Of a stretch of 64,000 bases of DNA, positions 16,776 to 25,553 are shown in pieces (position 1 is the stretch's first letter; every line of letters starts with the position of its first letter). The translations under genes and the position numbers were made by a program. The stretch is from Ktedonobacteria bacterium brp13 (GTDB lineage: Bacteria; Chloroflexota; Ktedonobacteria; Ktedonobacterales; Ktedonobacteraceae). The stretch spans positions 2,790,001 to 2,854,000 of the forward strand of contig AP024096.1 of the NCBI GenBank assembly GCA_015099395.1, given 5' to 3'. Below the pieces are notes generated by a model. It saw only the letters and a list, made by a program, of their open reading frames with translations. It did not search any database and was not told the origin of the DNA.

Positions 16776-16803
16776 GTAACAGAGGTACATTCCTTTGCGC
16801 TGG

Positions 16804-19377
16804 CTATAGGCGCGGGTCTACCGGTTCACTCTCCATCGCCAGGACGCCAAAGACACATTCATGGACACGACGCAGGGCATCGTTATGTACGAAGCGTTCG
16901 AGTCCCTCCATACCTAGTGCGAACTCGCGCGATGCCAGCGAGCGCTTCGCACCCAGGCCACGCGAGCGCAGGCGTTCCAGGTTCTCTGGCACGTCGTACT
17001 CAGGTCCGTAAATGATGCGCAGGTATTCAGCGCCACGACACTTCAAAGCTGGCTGCACAAAGCCCTGCTTCCCGTGCGTGATAAAGTCAAATGGCTTGAC
17101 CACCATACCTTCACCACCCGCTGCCGTCAGCGCTTGCCACCAGCCGATACCCTCCGTAACACTCTGTTCGTTATTGAGATCAACCAGCCGATACGGCGTT
17201 GCGAGCAGGACCTGTTCATCGGCGCGGCAGATCTCGGCGAGCGTCTCCATATGCCAGTGATGGTTTTTATCACTGTACACGTGGCCCTGTGTCGCCATGA
17301 TGTGGAACGGCGCTAGCTTGAGATCCTCCAACGAGTTCACAGGCCAGCAATAGCGGCGATAGGCATCCACATAGCGCTCGGCCTGCGCTTGCCGTTGACG
17401 ATAGCGATCAAGCAGCGCACCAACTGCAAGACCATGACCCTCGGCCTGCGCTAGCGCATCTACCGCTAAATTCAACGCGACACGCGAAGCCGCACCTACT
17501 GCCGCGTACTGCCGCAGGACCAGCGATTGCGCCTTCACCGACCATGGCAGCAATTCACAGTCCAGGCAGACCCAGTCAGTATCGAAGCGTGCCCAGAAGT
17601 CTGTCGCATCTAACGCACTACGCAGACGTGCCAGCAAAGCCGTCTCAAGCTCACTATCATCGAAGAAACGCCGCCCCGTACGCGTATAGCAGATACCGAA
17701 GCTCTCTGCCAGGACGCCAAAGCGAGCACGCGCAACCTCTTCATCGCGACACACGATCACGACAGCACGCGAACCCATGTGCTTCTCTTCACAGATCACC
17801 TGCTGCACACCCTGCTCCCGGAAGTAGGAGAAGACCTCCGCCGGATGTTCAAGGATACCGGGCTCCTTACTGGTTGCTCCAGGCGACATCGTCGGCGGCA
17901 GGTAGATAAGCCAGCGTGGATCTGTTGCGAAACGGCTCATGACCTCCAGTGCGGCAATCGCGTTCTCCTCACGAATAGTGACCTTGCCGCTCAACTGCGT
18001 CTCTACTATGCGCTTGCCTGTAACGTCCGCGATATCCAGGAGATCGTCATACTGCTGCTGCGCCGTCAAGACCACCTGCTCACGCTCCACAAGCGGTTGC
18101 AGAGGCCGTACTGGCTCGCAATAGGTCTCACGCGCCGGCACAGAAACCAGTGTCCGCTCCGGATAACGCATAGCAGTGAGCGCGCCACCAAAGACACACC
18201 CCGTATCTATATTGATAGTACCATTGAGCCACTCAGGCTCCGGGACCGGCGTATGCCCATAGACGACCAGTGCCTTCCCACGATAATCGCCCGCCCAGTT
18301 ATAACGGATCGGCAGGCCAAACTCGTCGGTCTCTCCCGTTGTCTCTCCATAGAGTGCGAACTCGCGCACCGCACGCGATCCGCGACCGTGCATAGACTCT
18401 TTCAACCCTGCATGCGCAACAACCAGGCGACCATCATCAAAAACATAGTGACTGATCAGGTCATCCAGAAACTTCGTGACACGCGTTTTAAAGGCTGCGG
18501 ACTCTGGCTCAAGTTGTTGCAACGTCTCCACGATACCGTGCGTCAGTTGCACATTACTGCCCTTCAGCTTACGTACCAGTTTCTTATCGTGGTTCCCCGG
18601 CACACAGAACGCAGCCCCATCTCCAACCATATCCATGACCAATCGCAACACCGCAGGCGTGTCTGGTCCTCGATCAACGAGGTCACCCAGAAAGATAACT
18701 TTGCGTTTCTCTGGATGCTGGACACGGTAATGCGTACCGTCTTCCTCTTCACGGGACGTCACAGCATAGCCAAGTTCGGCCAGCAGGCTCTGTAGCTCAG
18801 CAAAACAGCCATGGATATCGCCGATGATATCGAAGGGACCACGATCATGTTTGCGGTTGTTCCACAGTGGCTGGCGCTCGATCTCGATAGCATCTACCTG
18901 CTCCGGCGAGCGCAAGACGTGCACGAAAGGAAAACCTTCCGTCCGCAGCGAAGAGAGCGAGCTACGTAGCTGGCGCGTCTGGCGTCGTACCACGTGTATC
19001 CCAAACTGACGATCAGGACGCTGGCTATTGCGCTCCTGACAGATCTGCTCCGGTAGATTAAACACGATCGTGGTCAGCAGGAAATGATAGTGATGCGCCA
19101 GTTCAACAAACTTTTTGCGATCCTCCTTCTGCACGTTTGTCGCGTCGATGACCGTCAGACGACCGGCCTCCATACGCTTCGCAGCGATGCAGTTCAGGAT
19201 CTCGAAGGCTGCGGGCGTAGCCGCTTGATCGTTCTCATCGTCCGCCACCAGGCCGCGACAGTAATCGGAAGAGATGACTTCGGTAGGCTTAAAGTGCTTA
19301 CGTGCAAAGGATGACTTCCCTGAACCGGAGGCCCCAATCAGCACGACTAGCGAGAGTTCTGGAATCGTTATCTTCAT
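16804..19377 (-). CDS. pnkp: Polynucleotide kinase-phosphatase-ligase (RNA repair)
   Basis: This is the three-domain bacterial Pnkp, 857 residues. The N-terminal 5'-kinase has the P-loop GASGSGKSS (residues 15-23) and SSDYCRGLVADDE. The middle binuclear metallophosphatase has FDIIGDIHGC (Asp about 187), LGDLVDRGPDT and GNHDKK. The C-terminal adenylyltransferase/ligase has the motif I lysine in EEKHMGSRA (about K532). The enzyme heals and seals broken RNA ends after ribotoxin cleavage and needs Hen1 for the full reaction. The hen1 gene lies directly upstream, ending at 19413. The ATG at 19377 fits the usual MKITIPELSLVVLIGASGSG start. A TTG at 19416 overlapping the hen1 stop codon (TTGA) is possible and would give strict translational coupling. 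Confidence 0.96.
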   Translation of the reverse strand: MKITIPELSLVVLIGASGSGKSSFARKHFKPTEVISSDYCRGLVADDENDQAATPAAFEILNCIAAKRMEAGRLTVIDATNVQKEDRKKFVELAHHYHFLLTTIVFNLPEQICQERNSQRPDRQFGIHVVRRQTRQLRSSLSSLRTEGFPFVHVLRSPEQVDAIEIERQPLWNNRKHDRGPFDIIGDIHGCFAELQSLLAELGYAVTSREEEDGTHYRVQHPEKRKVIFLGDLVDRGPDTPAVLRLVMDMVGDGAAFCVPGNHDKKLVRKLKGSNVQLTHGIVETLQQLEPESAAFKTRVTKFLDDLISHYVFDDGRLVVAHAGLKESMHGRGSRAVREFALYGETTGETDEFGLPIRYNWAGDYRGKALVVYGHTPVPEPEWLNGTINIDTGCVFGGALTAMRYPERTLVSVPARETYCEPVRPLQPLVEREQVVLTAQQQYDDLLDIADVTGKRIVETQLSGKVTIREENAIAALEVMSRFATDPRWLIYLPPTMSPGATSKEPGILEHPAEVFSYFREQGVQQVICEEKHMGSRAVVIVCRDEEVARARFGVLAESFGICYTRTGRRFFDDSELETALLARLRSALDATDFWARFDTDWVCLDCELLPWSVKAQSLVLRQYAAVGAASRVALNLAVDALAQAEGHGLAVGALLDRYRQRQAQAERYVDAYRRYCWPVNSLEDLKLAPFHIMATQGHVYSDKNHHWHMETLAEICRADEQVLLATPYRLVDLNNEQSVTEGIGWWQALTAAGGEGMVVKPFDFITHGKQGFVQPALKCRGAEYLRIIYGPEYDVPENLERLRSRGLGAKRSLASREFALGMEGLERFVHNDALRRVHECVFGVLAMESEPVDPRL

Positions 19378-19412
19378 CGTTTTTTTCTTTTCTGCGACAA
19401 CACTGTAATCTA

Positions 19413-20879
19413 TCAACCGGCCAGCGTGGTCGGTATGGCGACACGTGAGAAGACACCCATCTGCGAGAGCGCACCCACCTCCTCGTCGGATGGTCCAACC
19501 TCAGCAAAACGGACAGTGTAACCATGGCGCTCCGCTATCTGACGTGCCCAGGTCTGGAACTGCTCCCGCGACCACTCAAAACGGTGATCCTGATGACGGA
19601 ACGTACCGGCTTGTAGCGTCTCAAACTTCACATTATATTCAGCATTTGGCGTCGTCACGACGACCGTTCCGGGGCGTGCAAATTCAAAGAGCACCCGCTC
19701 AAAAGCTGCCAGGCGCGGCTGATCCAGATGCTCAATCACCTCGATCACTGCCGCTGCATCATAGCCCTCAAGCCGCTTATCGCGGTAGGTCAGCGCACCA
19801 TGAATAAGTTCGATACGTGCACGCTGCCGTTCGGGCATACGCTCCAGATGCAAACGACGCTGCGCCAACATCAACGCCTGATACGAGACATCCAGGCCCA
19901 GCATATGCTCGATCTGCCTCTCCTGTAGCAAGAGCTTGAGCAAGCGGCCCTCACCACAACCCAGATCCAGCACCCGCCGTGCCTCGCACTGACGGAATAC
20001 CTCTACAGCCGCCTGCAAACGCTGCTCATGGACATTTGGCTTCCGCTCTTCCTCACTCTGCTTCGTCTCGTCCTGGACCGCTGCAGCGTTACCAGTTGTC
20101 TCCTGATCAGCCTCCGCAATCTGCTCCGTCTCCTCAATATCATCATTCGGAGACTCCTCCACAATCAGGCGACTCAAGGCGTCGCGGGTCAGACTCTGTT
20201 TATGCCGCAGGTAGCGATACGAGATGACGTTGCGCTCAGGGTGCGTCTCCAGCCAACCCTTACCATGGCGCAACAGCTTCTCCACCTCGTCATCACCGAT
20301 CCAATAGTGTTTGGCATCGTCTAGCACAGGGATCAAAACATAGAGATGTGTCAATAGATCGCTCAACCGACAGGTTGCCGCCAGCGTCACAGTATAGTAG
20401 GAGCTACTCCCCCAGTCGGTGAATTTCTCGTCCAACAGATGCTCTGTAATAGTGACCTGATAGCCAAGCGGCTCAAATAGCCGCCGTAGCCACTCTTCAC
20501 CACCGCGACAGGGGAGGGCCGCAATCTGAGCTTGTAGAGGGATAGCTGTCTCCACAAGCGCGGGGCGTTCTTTGCTGTGACCATTGAGGGCTGACCCGAA
20601 CGTCTCGGCGATAGCCACGCTCAAAAAAGAAGAGGCAACATAGGGGCGATCATTGACGTATTGGTCCAGCGACAATCCTTTGTCGCGCTCACGCATAAGC
20701 TGGACCGTATTGATATCCAGCAACAGTGCAGCGGTACAGCGCTCAGCGGTCGCCTCAGGGTAAAAAACGTGGGCCTGACCAAAGTTGAGCGTAAAGGACT
20801 GCAAGCGCGCCGGATTTTTGTGCAACAGGTAACCCAGATCTGTCGCAGGCTGATACGTCGTGGAAATGGTTAACAACAT
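19413..20879 (-). CDS. hen1: 3'-terminal RNA 2'-O-methyltransferase Hen1
   Basis: The 488-residue protein has the bacterial Hen1 layout. The N-terminal ligase-activating domain starts LLTISTTYQPATDLGYLLHK and continues YFDSSS-type LDEKFTDWGSSSYYTVTL. The C-terminal SAM-dependent methyltransferase has VLDLGCGEGRLLKLLL and the metal-binding EVIEHLDQPRLAAFERVLFE. It 2'-O-methylates the 3' end of cleaved RNA before sealing by Pnkp, so the repaired RNA resists the same ribotoxin. A Gln/Glu-rich linker (QIAEADQETTGNAAAVQDET) separates the halves. The ATG at 20879 matches the conserved N-terminus; the frame is open further to 21038 without conserved sequence. It is the first gene of the hen1-pnkp operon. 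Confidence 0.95.
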   Translation of the reverse strand: MLLTISTTYQPATDLGYLLHKNPARLQSFTLNFGQAHVFYPEATAERCTAALLLDINTVQLMRERDKGLSLDQYVNDRPYVASSFLSVAIAETFGSALNGHSKERPALVETAIPLQAQIAALPCRGGEEWLRRLFEPLGYQVTITEHLLDEKFTDWGSSSYYTVTLAATCRLSDLLTHLYVLIPVLDDAKHYWIGDDEVEKLLRHGKGWLETHPERNVISYRYLRHKQSLTRDALSRLIVEESPNDDIEETEQIAEADQETTGNAAAVQDETKQSEEERKPNVHEQRLQAAVEVFRQCEARRVLDLGCGEGRLLKLLLQERQIEHMLGLDVSYQALMLAQRRLHLERMPERQRARIELIHGALTYRDKRLEGYDAAAVIEVIEHLDQPRLAAFERVLFEFARPGTVVVTTPNAEYNVKFETLQAGTFRHQDHRFEWSREQFQTWARQIAERHGYTVRFAEVGPSDEEVGALSQMGVFSRVAIPTTLAG

Positions 20880-21076
20880 TATTCTTTTGATCCATTCCTG
20901 CTTTTTATCTAAAAATGTGTACAGCCAGTATACCATTAAGCTCAAGAGATAAAAATGTAGCCATGTGATTTCTTCCATGATCACACGTTTATCTTCAGTA
21001 GAAGCTGTGTTTTTTGCAGCTATATACTCAATATGCACTCGCTATGCATCCTGTAATTGAAGGAGCTCACTTATTT

Positions 21077-21694
21077 ATGGAAATCACCCCCAATTCATCC
21101 CTACCCGTCAATGATCAGCAACCTGCCACACCCTCTACACCTACCCATCAGCGTCAACCATTGATGCATGTCACTTTCCCAGCCTTTAAGCACGAGAAGC
21201 GTGTACTACCTATCGATGTCAACCAGGTTATCGATGAGAAGATTACCGCAGGCGCTCGCATTGCCGACGCCGTCGCCGCAACCGTTGGCAGCTGGCGCTT
21301 TATCATCATTCAAAGTATCATTCTTATATTGTGGCTGATCCTCAACTCTATCTTACCCTCCAAATGGGATCCCTATCCCTTTATCCTCCTCAACCTCGCG
21401 CTCTCCTTCCAGGCTGCATACAGTGCTCCGTTCGTTATGATGAGCCAGAATCGACAGGCAACAAAGGACCGCTTGACCGCTGAGAATGACTACAAGACGG
21501 ACACTAAAGGCGAACTAGAGATTACGCATATCATGGACCACCTGGACCATCAAGATCATCTGATTCTACAAGTTGTAGAGCGCCTCGAAGCACAGCATAA
21601 GCAGCTATTAGAAGAGCGCCGCGAGCTTATAGACAGGCTGAAAGAACTTGTCCCTGAGAATGCCAAAACCGCACTCGAGGAGTCTGAGTCCTAG
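21077..21694 (+). CDS. DUF1003 membrane protein
   Basis: The 205-residue protein contains a DUF1003 domain. GARIADAVAATVGSWRFIII starts it, then QSIILILWLILNSI, DPYPFILLNLALSFQAAYSA and PFVMMSQNRQATKDRL, which is nearly the family consensus. Two transmembrane helices are followed by a cytoplasmic coiled-coil-like tail (LILQVVERLEAQHKQLLEER). The N-terminal 70 residues are polar and Pro-rich. AAGGAG lies 11 bases before the ATG at 21077. It is divergent from hen1 across 197 bases. The molecular role of DUF1003 is unknown. Confidence 0.9.
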   Translation: MEITPNSSLPVNDQQPATPSTPTHQRQPLMHVTFPAFKHEKRVLPIDVNQVIDEKITAGARIADAVAATVGSWRFIIIQSIILILWLILNSILPSKWDPYPFILLNLALSFQAAYSAPFVMMSQNRQATKDRLTAENDYKTDTKGELEITHIMDHLDHQDHLILQVVERLEAQHKQLLEERRELIDRLKELVPENAKTALEESES

Positions 21695-21720
21695 AGCAAG
21701 TACCATTTTTGCTAGAACTG

Positions 21721-21760
21721 GAACCCGCCGCAAGCGCTACGCTTACGACGGGTTCTTGTT
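21721..21760 (+). terminator. Intrinsic terminator after DUF1003 gene
   Basis: GAACCCG-C-CG pairs with CG-A-CGGGTTC around CAAGCGCTACGCTTA, followed by TTGTT. It begins 27 bases after the stop codon. Confidence 0.7.
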
Positions 21761-21943
21761 AGCAGACTGTCCTCTTTATCTTCTCACGGCCTGAGATTCT
21801 CACCTCACGACTTGTGTCTGTACGTAGATGGCAGGAAGACCATAGCTTGAAGAAACCAGACATCACCTGCATTACCCGTACATTTATAATATCTCTAATA
21901 TCGTAAAAGCTCACCATCGCTAGTAGGATCGCTAAAACCCCTG

Positions 21944-22130
21944 CCTCCCTCTTTGAGGGGGGATGTCGCCGCAGCGACAGGGGGGAGTAGATTCTCGCAT
22001 TACGCTATTAACCTCGATTATACACAATCTATCACTCTTATCTTCATGGTTGGTAATCGAGGATTACATGGCTTTGCTAGCTTTCTACTCCCCTCTGCCG
22101 CTAATCGCGGCTGTCCCCCCTCAAAGAGGG
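21944..22130. repeat. GTCGC-core MITE-like element
   Basis: The element runs from CCTCCCTCTTTGAGG with the GTCGCCGCAGCGAC hairpin to CCGCTAATCGCGG and CTCAAAGAGGG. It is about 187 bases long and non-coding. The inner part TTAACCTCGATTATACAC also occurs in the copy at 28155-28338. The left flank (21909-21943, ATCGCTAGTAGGATCGCT) recurs near 50207-50230 and, inverted, near 30066-30105. Confidence 0.85.
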
Positions 22131-22215
22131 CAATGCCATTCAAATAAGAGCAAAGAGTGGAAACAGCTAAAGGGAGAAATGCTCTTGCTAAGCGCGTTCG
22201 TCAGCCTCCCTACGA

Positions 22216-22285
22216 TTCTGGTAAATGACCCGAAAACTGAGCAGCTTTTGCCCTGAAAGGTGAGCATTTGCCCCCAATCATGAGC
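22216..22285. repeat. Left 70-base inverted repeat around GNAT gene
   Basis: The repeat begins CTGGTAAATGACCCGAAAAC and ends CCCCCAATCATGAGC. Its reverse complement is at 23112-23183 with one 3-base indel and one substitution. Within it GAGCAGCTTTTGCCC and GAGCATTTGCCCC are internal repeats, as expected of multiple transposase-binding sites (an arrangement known from IS21-type ends). Confidence 0.85.
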
Positions 22286-22401
22286 ACTAGCAGGAACGTG
22301 CCTGGGCAAACCGCTCCACATCTGGTAGACGTCTCCTGAGAGTTGTAAATTGCGTTCGCGCTTCTCAGACGGACTGACCAAAGGAGAAGACATGCGAGTG
22401 G

Positions 22402-22920
22402 TTACTTCAATAAGGAAAAAAGCATGAGTTCTTCATCCAGATACCGTTCACCCTGTTTGAATGCGTGAGGCTCCAGACCGTACACCCGAAATCCCAAAGT
22501 TGTGTACAGGTGATGAGCGGCTTTATTTGTCGTGACAACTGTGAGGTGAACTTGCTCCAATCCTGGAAGCGTGGCACTTCGCCTGAGCAGATCTTGAAGT
22601 AGCCGTTTGCCAACTCCTTGCCCACGTTTTTCTGGAGCGACATACATCCCCCAAACCGTGGCTTTATGTCGCAGCTTGCTCAAGGATTCACGAAAGAAGC
22701 CTACCATTCCAATGAGGGTGTCTTCATCCTCAAAGGCACCGAGAACAAATCGTTCTGGTGGGTCGCCTTTTACACACAACTGTTCTGCCATCTGGGGATG
22801 CGATTCCTGCTGAAATTCATCGGAGGTGACGGCAAAGGCGTCGGGAGTCTCTTGTAGGCCACGCAAGCGAAGGGCCTGAAAAGGGATGACATCGTGTTCG
22901 GACAGAAGGCGAATATGCAT
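22402..22920 (-). CDS. GNAT-family N-acetyltransferase
   Basis: The complete 172-residue GNAT has the usual order. HIRLLSEHDVIPFQALRLRG is the first strand and helix, and LIGMVGFFRESL leads to VWGMYVAPEKRGQGVGKRLL, the acetyl-CoA pyrophosphate loop (R-G-Q-G-V-G-K). VHLTVVTTNKAAHHLYTTLG and FRVYGLEP form the C-terminal strand. It transfers acetyl from acetyl-CoA to an unknown amine; antibiotic or ribosomal-protein acetylation are both possible. AAAGGA lies 13 bases before the ATG. The gene sits alone between two 70-base inverted repeats (22216-22285, 23112-23183), suggesting it moved as a passenger of a transposase-less cassette. Confidence 0.9.
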   Translation of the reverse strand: MHIRLLSEHDVIPFQALRLRGLQETPDAFAVTSDEFQQESHPQMAEQLCVKGDPPERFVLGAFEDEDTLIGMVGFFRESLSKLRHKATVWGMYVAPEKRGQGVGKRLLQDLLRRSATLPGLEQVHLTVVTTNKAAHHLYTTLGFRVYGLEPHAFKQGERYLDEELMLFSLLK

Positions 22921-23111
22921 TAGTGCGAGAATTTCCTTTCTAGAAAGACATCAGGAGAACTAACTTGTGCCAACAGCATACTCTGTTGAGCCTCTCGACA
23001 CAAGTCGTTAACCTACGTGCTGGGTCTTTCTGAACGAGAGGGCCTATTTACAAGATACCGATGGAAGATGCAAGGTCAGGAGCGGCATTGTCTGGATGAG
23101 ATACCATCTCT

Positions 23112-23204
23112 GCTCATGATTGGGGGCAAATGCTCACCTTTCAGGGCAAAAGCTGCTCAATTTTCTTCGGGTCATTTACCAGATTCTTTATCTGGTAAAT
23201 GACC
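23112..23204. repeat. Right inverted repeat with terminal palindrome
   Basis: Bases 23112-23183 are the inverted partner of 22216-22285. At the outer edge GGTCATTTACCAG (23170-23182) and CTGGTAAATGACC (23192-23204) form a perfect 13-base palindrome with a 9-base loop, so a second end, pointing the other way, abuts the first. Bases 23205-23386 hold nothing recognisable. Confidence 0.8.
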
Positions 23205-23386
23205 TGAAGGTTCGACGGAATGGACCCCAAGGATCGAATTTGGCCTTCAAGGTTCGATCCAGCCAGAACTTCCATAGCTTGTGCCGCTCCCGAGGCGGCA
23301 GATGTCAGAGAACGAATGAAAATCCGTCATACCTCTTTTCCACTGAAAATGGTCTGTTCTCTAGTGTAGGAAAAGCATGCCACTCG

Positions 23387-24208
23387 TCACACACGGTACC
23401 TGGTCATAATGCCTTTGAGCCACTGCAACTGTTTATCGGTTGGGGCGAAGTTTGGCTTCTGGAGACGTTTCGCCATGTCCTGTACAAATTTGCGCTCTTG
23501 CGGATTGATCCTTCCGCTATCGACGGCGACGCTATCGAAGTAGGTGTGCAGAGCCAGCGTCTGCTTGAGCAGGAGACTCTGTTCGGTCGAGGGAAGTTTA
23601 TTTTTGACGGGACGAGGTTTGTTATGCGCCTCATGTGCTTCGGAATGCTGCCATTTATCGTATGCGGCTTCATCGCTGTTCCAGGCACCCAGTCCGGCTA
23701 ACTCATCGGCACGCTCATTTTGTAGTTGCCCATTATGACCACGCACCCATTCAAAGATCGGCGCAACCTTACGGAAACCTAAGAGTATACGGTATGCCGA
23801 CCAGAGATCCGGATTCGCCTTCATCTGATAGATCCCCTGCGCCACCTTGATCGTATACTCGCTATCGCTATAGATCTTCAACGGCAAGCCAGGAGGCGCA
23901 AGACTGAGTACGGTCAGCACTGCAGCGATCTCCGCACGGTTATTGGTCGTCGTTTTAGCACGGGGGATATGTCCATAGCACTCAAAACACGGCGCGTGCT
24001 CCCGTATACTCCCATTCACAAGATCAGTTGCCGACCAGAAGAGGGCAGACCAACCGGCCGGCCCACCCGGATTTTTGATACAGGCCCCATCCGTATAAGC
24101 AACCACTCCGGCAGTTGTTAGCCCGGGCAACTGCGCACGAAAATTTACCGTCGTGGTCGCCTGTAGCACAGAAGTCCACTCCAACGAGTCTTGTATGTCA
24201 GCATTCAA
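23387..24208 (-). CDS. rnhA: Ribonuclease HI with C-terminal extension
   Basis: The 273-residue protein begins with a type 1 RNase H fold. Catalytic acids are Asp40 (AYTDGAC), Glu93 (NNRAEIAAV), Asp115 (IYSDSEY) and Asp168 (ERADELAG), with the active-site His in VRGHNG. It degrades the RNA strand of RNA-DNA hybrids. The domain has a longer loop than E. coli RNase HI (LVNGSIREHAPCFECYGHIP). A C-terminal extension of roughly 100 residues (from WNSDEAAYDKWQ) is rich in charged helices and ends KQLQWLKGIMTRYRV. The start at 24208 is a TTG; with AGG nine bases upstream it is plausible but not certain. Confidence 0.88.
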   Translation of the reverse strand: MNADIQDSLEWTSVLQATTTVNFRAQLPGLTTAGVVAYTDGACIKNPGGPAGWSALFWSATDLVNGSIREHAPCFECYGHIPRAKTTTNNRAEIAAVLTVLSLAPPGLPLKIYSDSEYTIKVAQGIYQMKANPDLWSAYRILLGFRKVAPIFEWVRGHNGQLQNERADELAGLGAWNSDEAAYDKWQHSEAHEAHNKPRPVKNKLPSTEQSLLLKQTLALHTYFDSVAVDSGRINPQERKFVQDMAKRLQKPNFAPTDKQLQWLKGIMTRYRV

Positions 24209-24270
24209 TGTTACGTTACCTGCTACCTTTCCAACACTGCAACAGTCCTATAAATTTGCAGTCCGATAGT

Positions 24271-24310
24271 GCTATCCTGCTATCCTGCTATCCCTGCTAT
24301 CCCTGCTATC
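24271..24310. repeat. TGCTATCC tandem repeat
   Basis: GCTATCCT / GCTATCCCT units are repeated five times in 40 bases between the RNase H and LysR genes, 60-100 bases upstream of the RNase H start. It is a simple-sequence repeat that could vary in length. Confidence 0.85.
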
Positions 24311-24319
24311 AACACTAGT

Positions 24320-25267
24320 TTACTTCACGTCGGCAATAGGTTCAGCTTGCGGAAAATCGTGTATAGTATCACGAATATCGGGTCGTGGCAGACAGGCAAA
24401 GTAGGCGATAATGGCATCACGGAAATCGCAGGCGGCCTGCGATAGATAATGCCCTTCACGCCAGCAGAGACCTATAGTACGCTGGCAAACAGGATCCGTA
24501 ATGTGTAGCGGGACCGCTCTGGTATCAAAGGAGTTGCGCCAATTTAGCTCGGACCCAAAAGCTACCCCGAAGCCGGTACTCACCAACCGACTGATCGCAC
24601 TCGGTTCTTCGCTCTCAACCAGGATATCCGGCTCAAAACCCGCTTGCCGACAGAGCTCATCGGTCATGTCACGCAACGAGTAGCCGGAGCGCAGACTGAT
24701 AAAGTGCTCATGCGCCGCCTCTGCGAGTGCAATCGAGCGACGGGCCGCAAAGGGATGATCGTGAGGCACAACCAGAAAGATCTCCTCTGTAATCAGCGGA
24801 ATCGTTATAATGCCTTCTTGCTGGATGGGGGGCGACGCGACACAGAGATCTAGCTCACCACTCTCTAACAACTGATAGATCCGACGCGGCGAGTGATGAT
24901 GAAAGAGCCGAAAGCTTACGTGCGGATGATCGGTGAGAAAGACCTTGAGAATCTCTGGTAGCATAGAGATATTAACAGCCGCCAGCGCAATACGACCACG
25001 TTCAGCACCTGAAAGATCGGCCAGTTCGCGTTTCGCATCCTCTATCTCATCCAGGATACGCGTCACCCGCAGCATAAAGGCACGCCCAAACTGGTTTAAG
25101 TAGATATTGCGTCCCTTCCGTGTAAAGAGCGGCACCCCCAGTTCTTCTTCCAGATGCGTAATGGTATGGCTCAGCGAGGGTTGTGCGATCGAAAGCTCAC
25201 GCGCCGCCCGTGTCATATGTTCGTGGCGCGCCACCACCTGAAAATACCTTAGTTGCAGAAGATCCAT
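24320..25267 (-). CDS. LysR-family transcriptional regulator
   Basis: The 315-residue protein has the N-terminal winged helix MDLLQLRYFQVVARHEHMTR, then AARELSIAQPSLSHTITHLE and EELGVPLFTRKGRNIYLN. The C-terminal periplasmic-binding-like effector domain follows (GRIALAAVNISMLPEILKVF, LDLCVASPP). It usually binds as a tetramer and activates a divergent target. AAGGGGTGATC precedes the ATG at 25267; the frame is open to 25336 without conserved sequence. The divergent MFS transporter gene at 25554 is the likely target, and an inverted repeat CCTTATT-N15-AATAAGG lies between them. Confidence 0.92.
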   Translation of the reverse strand: MDLLQLRYFQVVARHEHMTRAARELSIAQPSLSHTITHLEEELGVPLFTRKGRNIYLNQFGRAFMLRVTRILDEIEDAKRELADLSGAERGRIALAAVNISMLPEILKVFLTDHPHVSFRLFHHHSPRRIYQLLESGELDLCVASPPIQQEGIITIPLITEEIFLVVPHDHPFAARRSIALAEAAHEHFISLRSGYSLRDMTDELCRQAGFEPDILVESEEPSAISRLVSTGFGVAFGSELNWRNSFDTRAVPLHITDPVCQRTIGLCWREGHYLSQAACDFRDAIIAYFACLPRPDIRDTIHDFPQAEPIADVK

Positions 25268-25380
25268 GCAGATCACCCCTTTATGCTCCATTACGACACT
25301 CCAGAAAAAGCGCTCTCGCTCCTCGTCGCAGGCCATTCATAGACAGATCATTATAAGTTCATGTCTAATTATATATTGGA

Positions 25381-25409
25381 CCTTATTAAGAATCAATAAT
25401 ACAATAAGG
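25381..25409. promoter_or_regulatory. Inverted repeat in LysR/MFS intergenic region
   Basis: CCTTATT (25381-25387) and AATAAGG (25403-25409) are separated by 15 AT-rich bases, halfway between the divergent starts at 25267 and 25554. Location and dyad form fit a LysR-type binding site. Confidence 0.5.
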
Positions 25410-25553
25410 GTAGATATCATTATCCTCACATCCTCATGGCAAAGAGAGCCACCACACCTGAATGAACAGGTTAAACATTTTTTTGATTGAGACAACTTCA
25501 CAGAACAAACTCAAGTATGAAGCGCTTGTTCCCACGTTGCAAGGAGAGAGAAC

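Noticed and set aside
17779..18795. Plus-strand frame of 338 codons opposite pnkp
   Set aside because: Antisense shadow of a strongly conserved gene; no motifs and no ribosome site.
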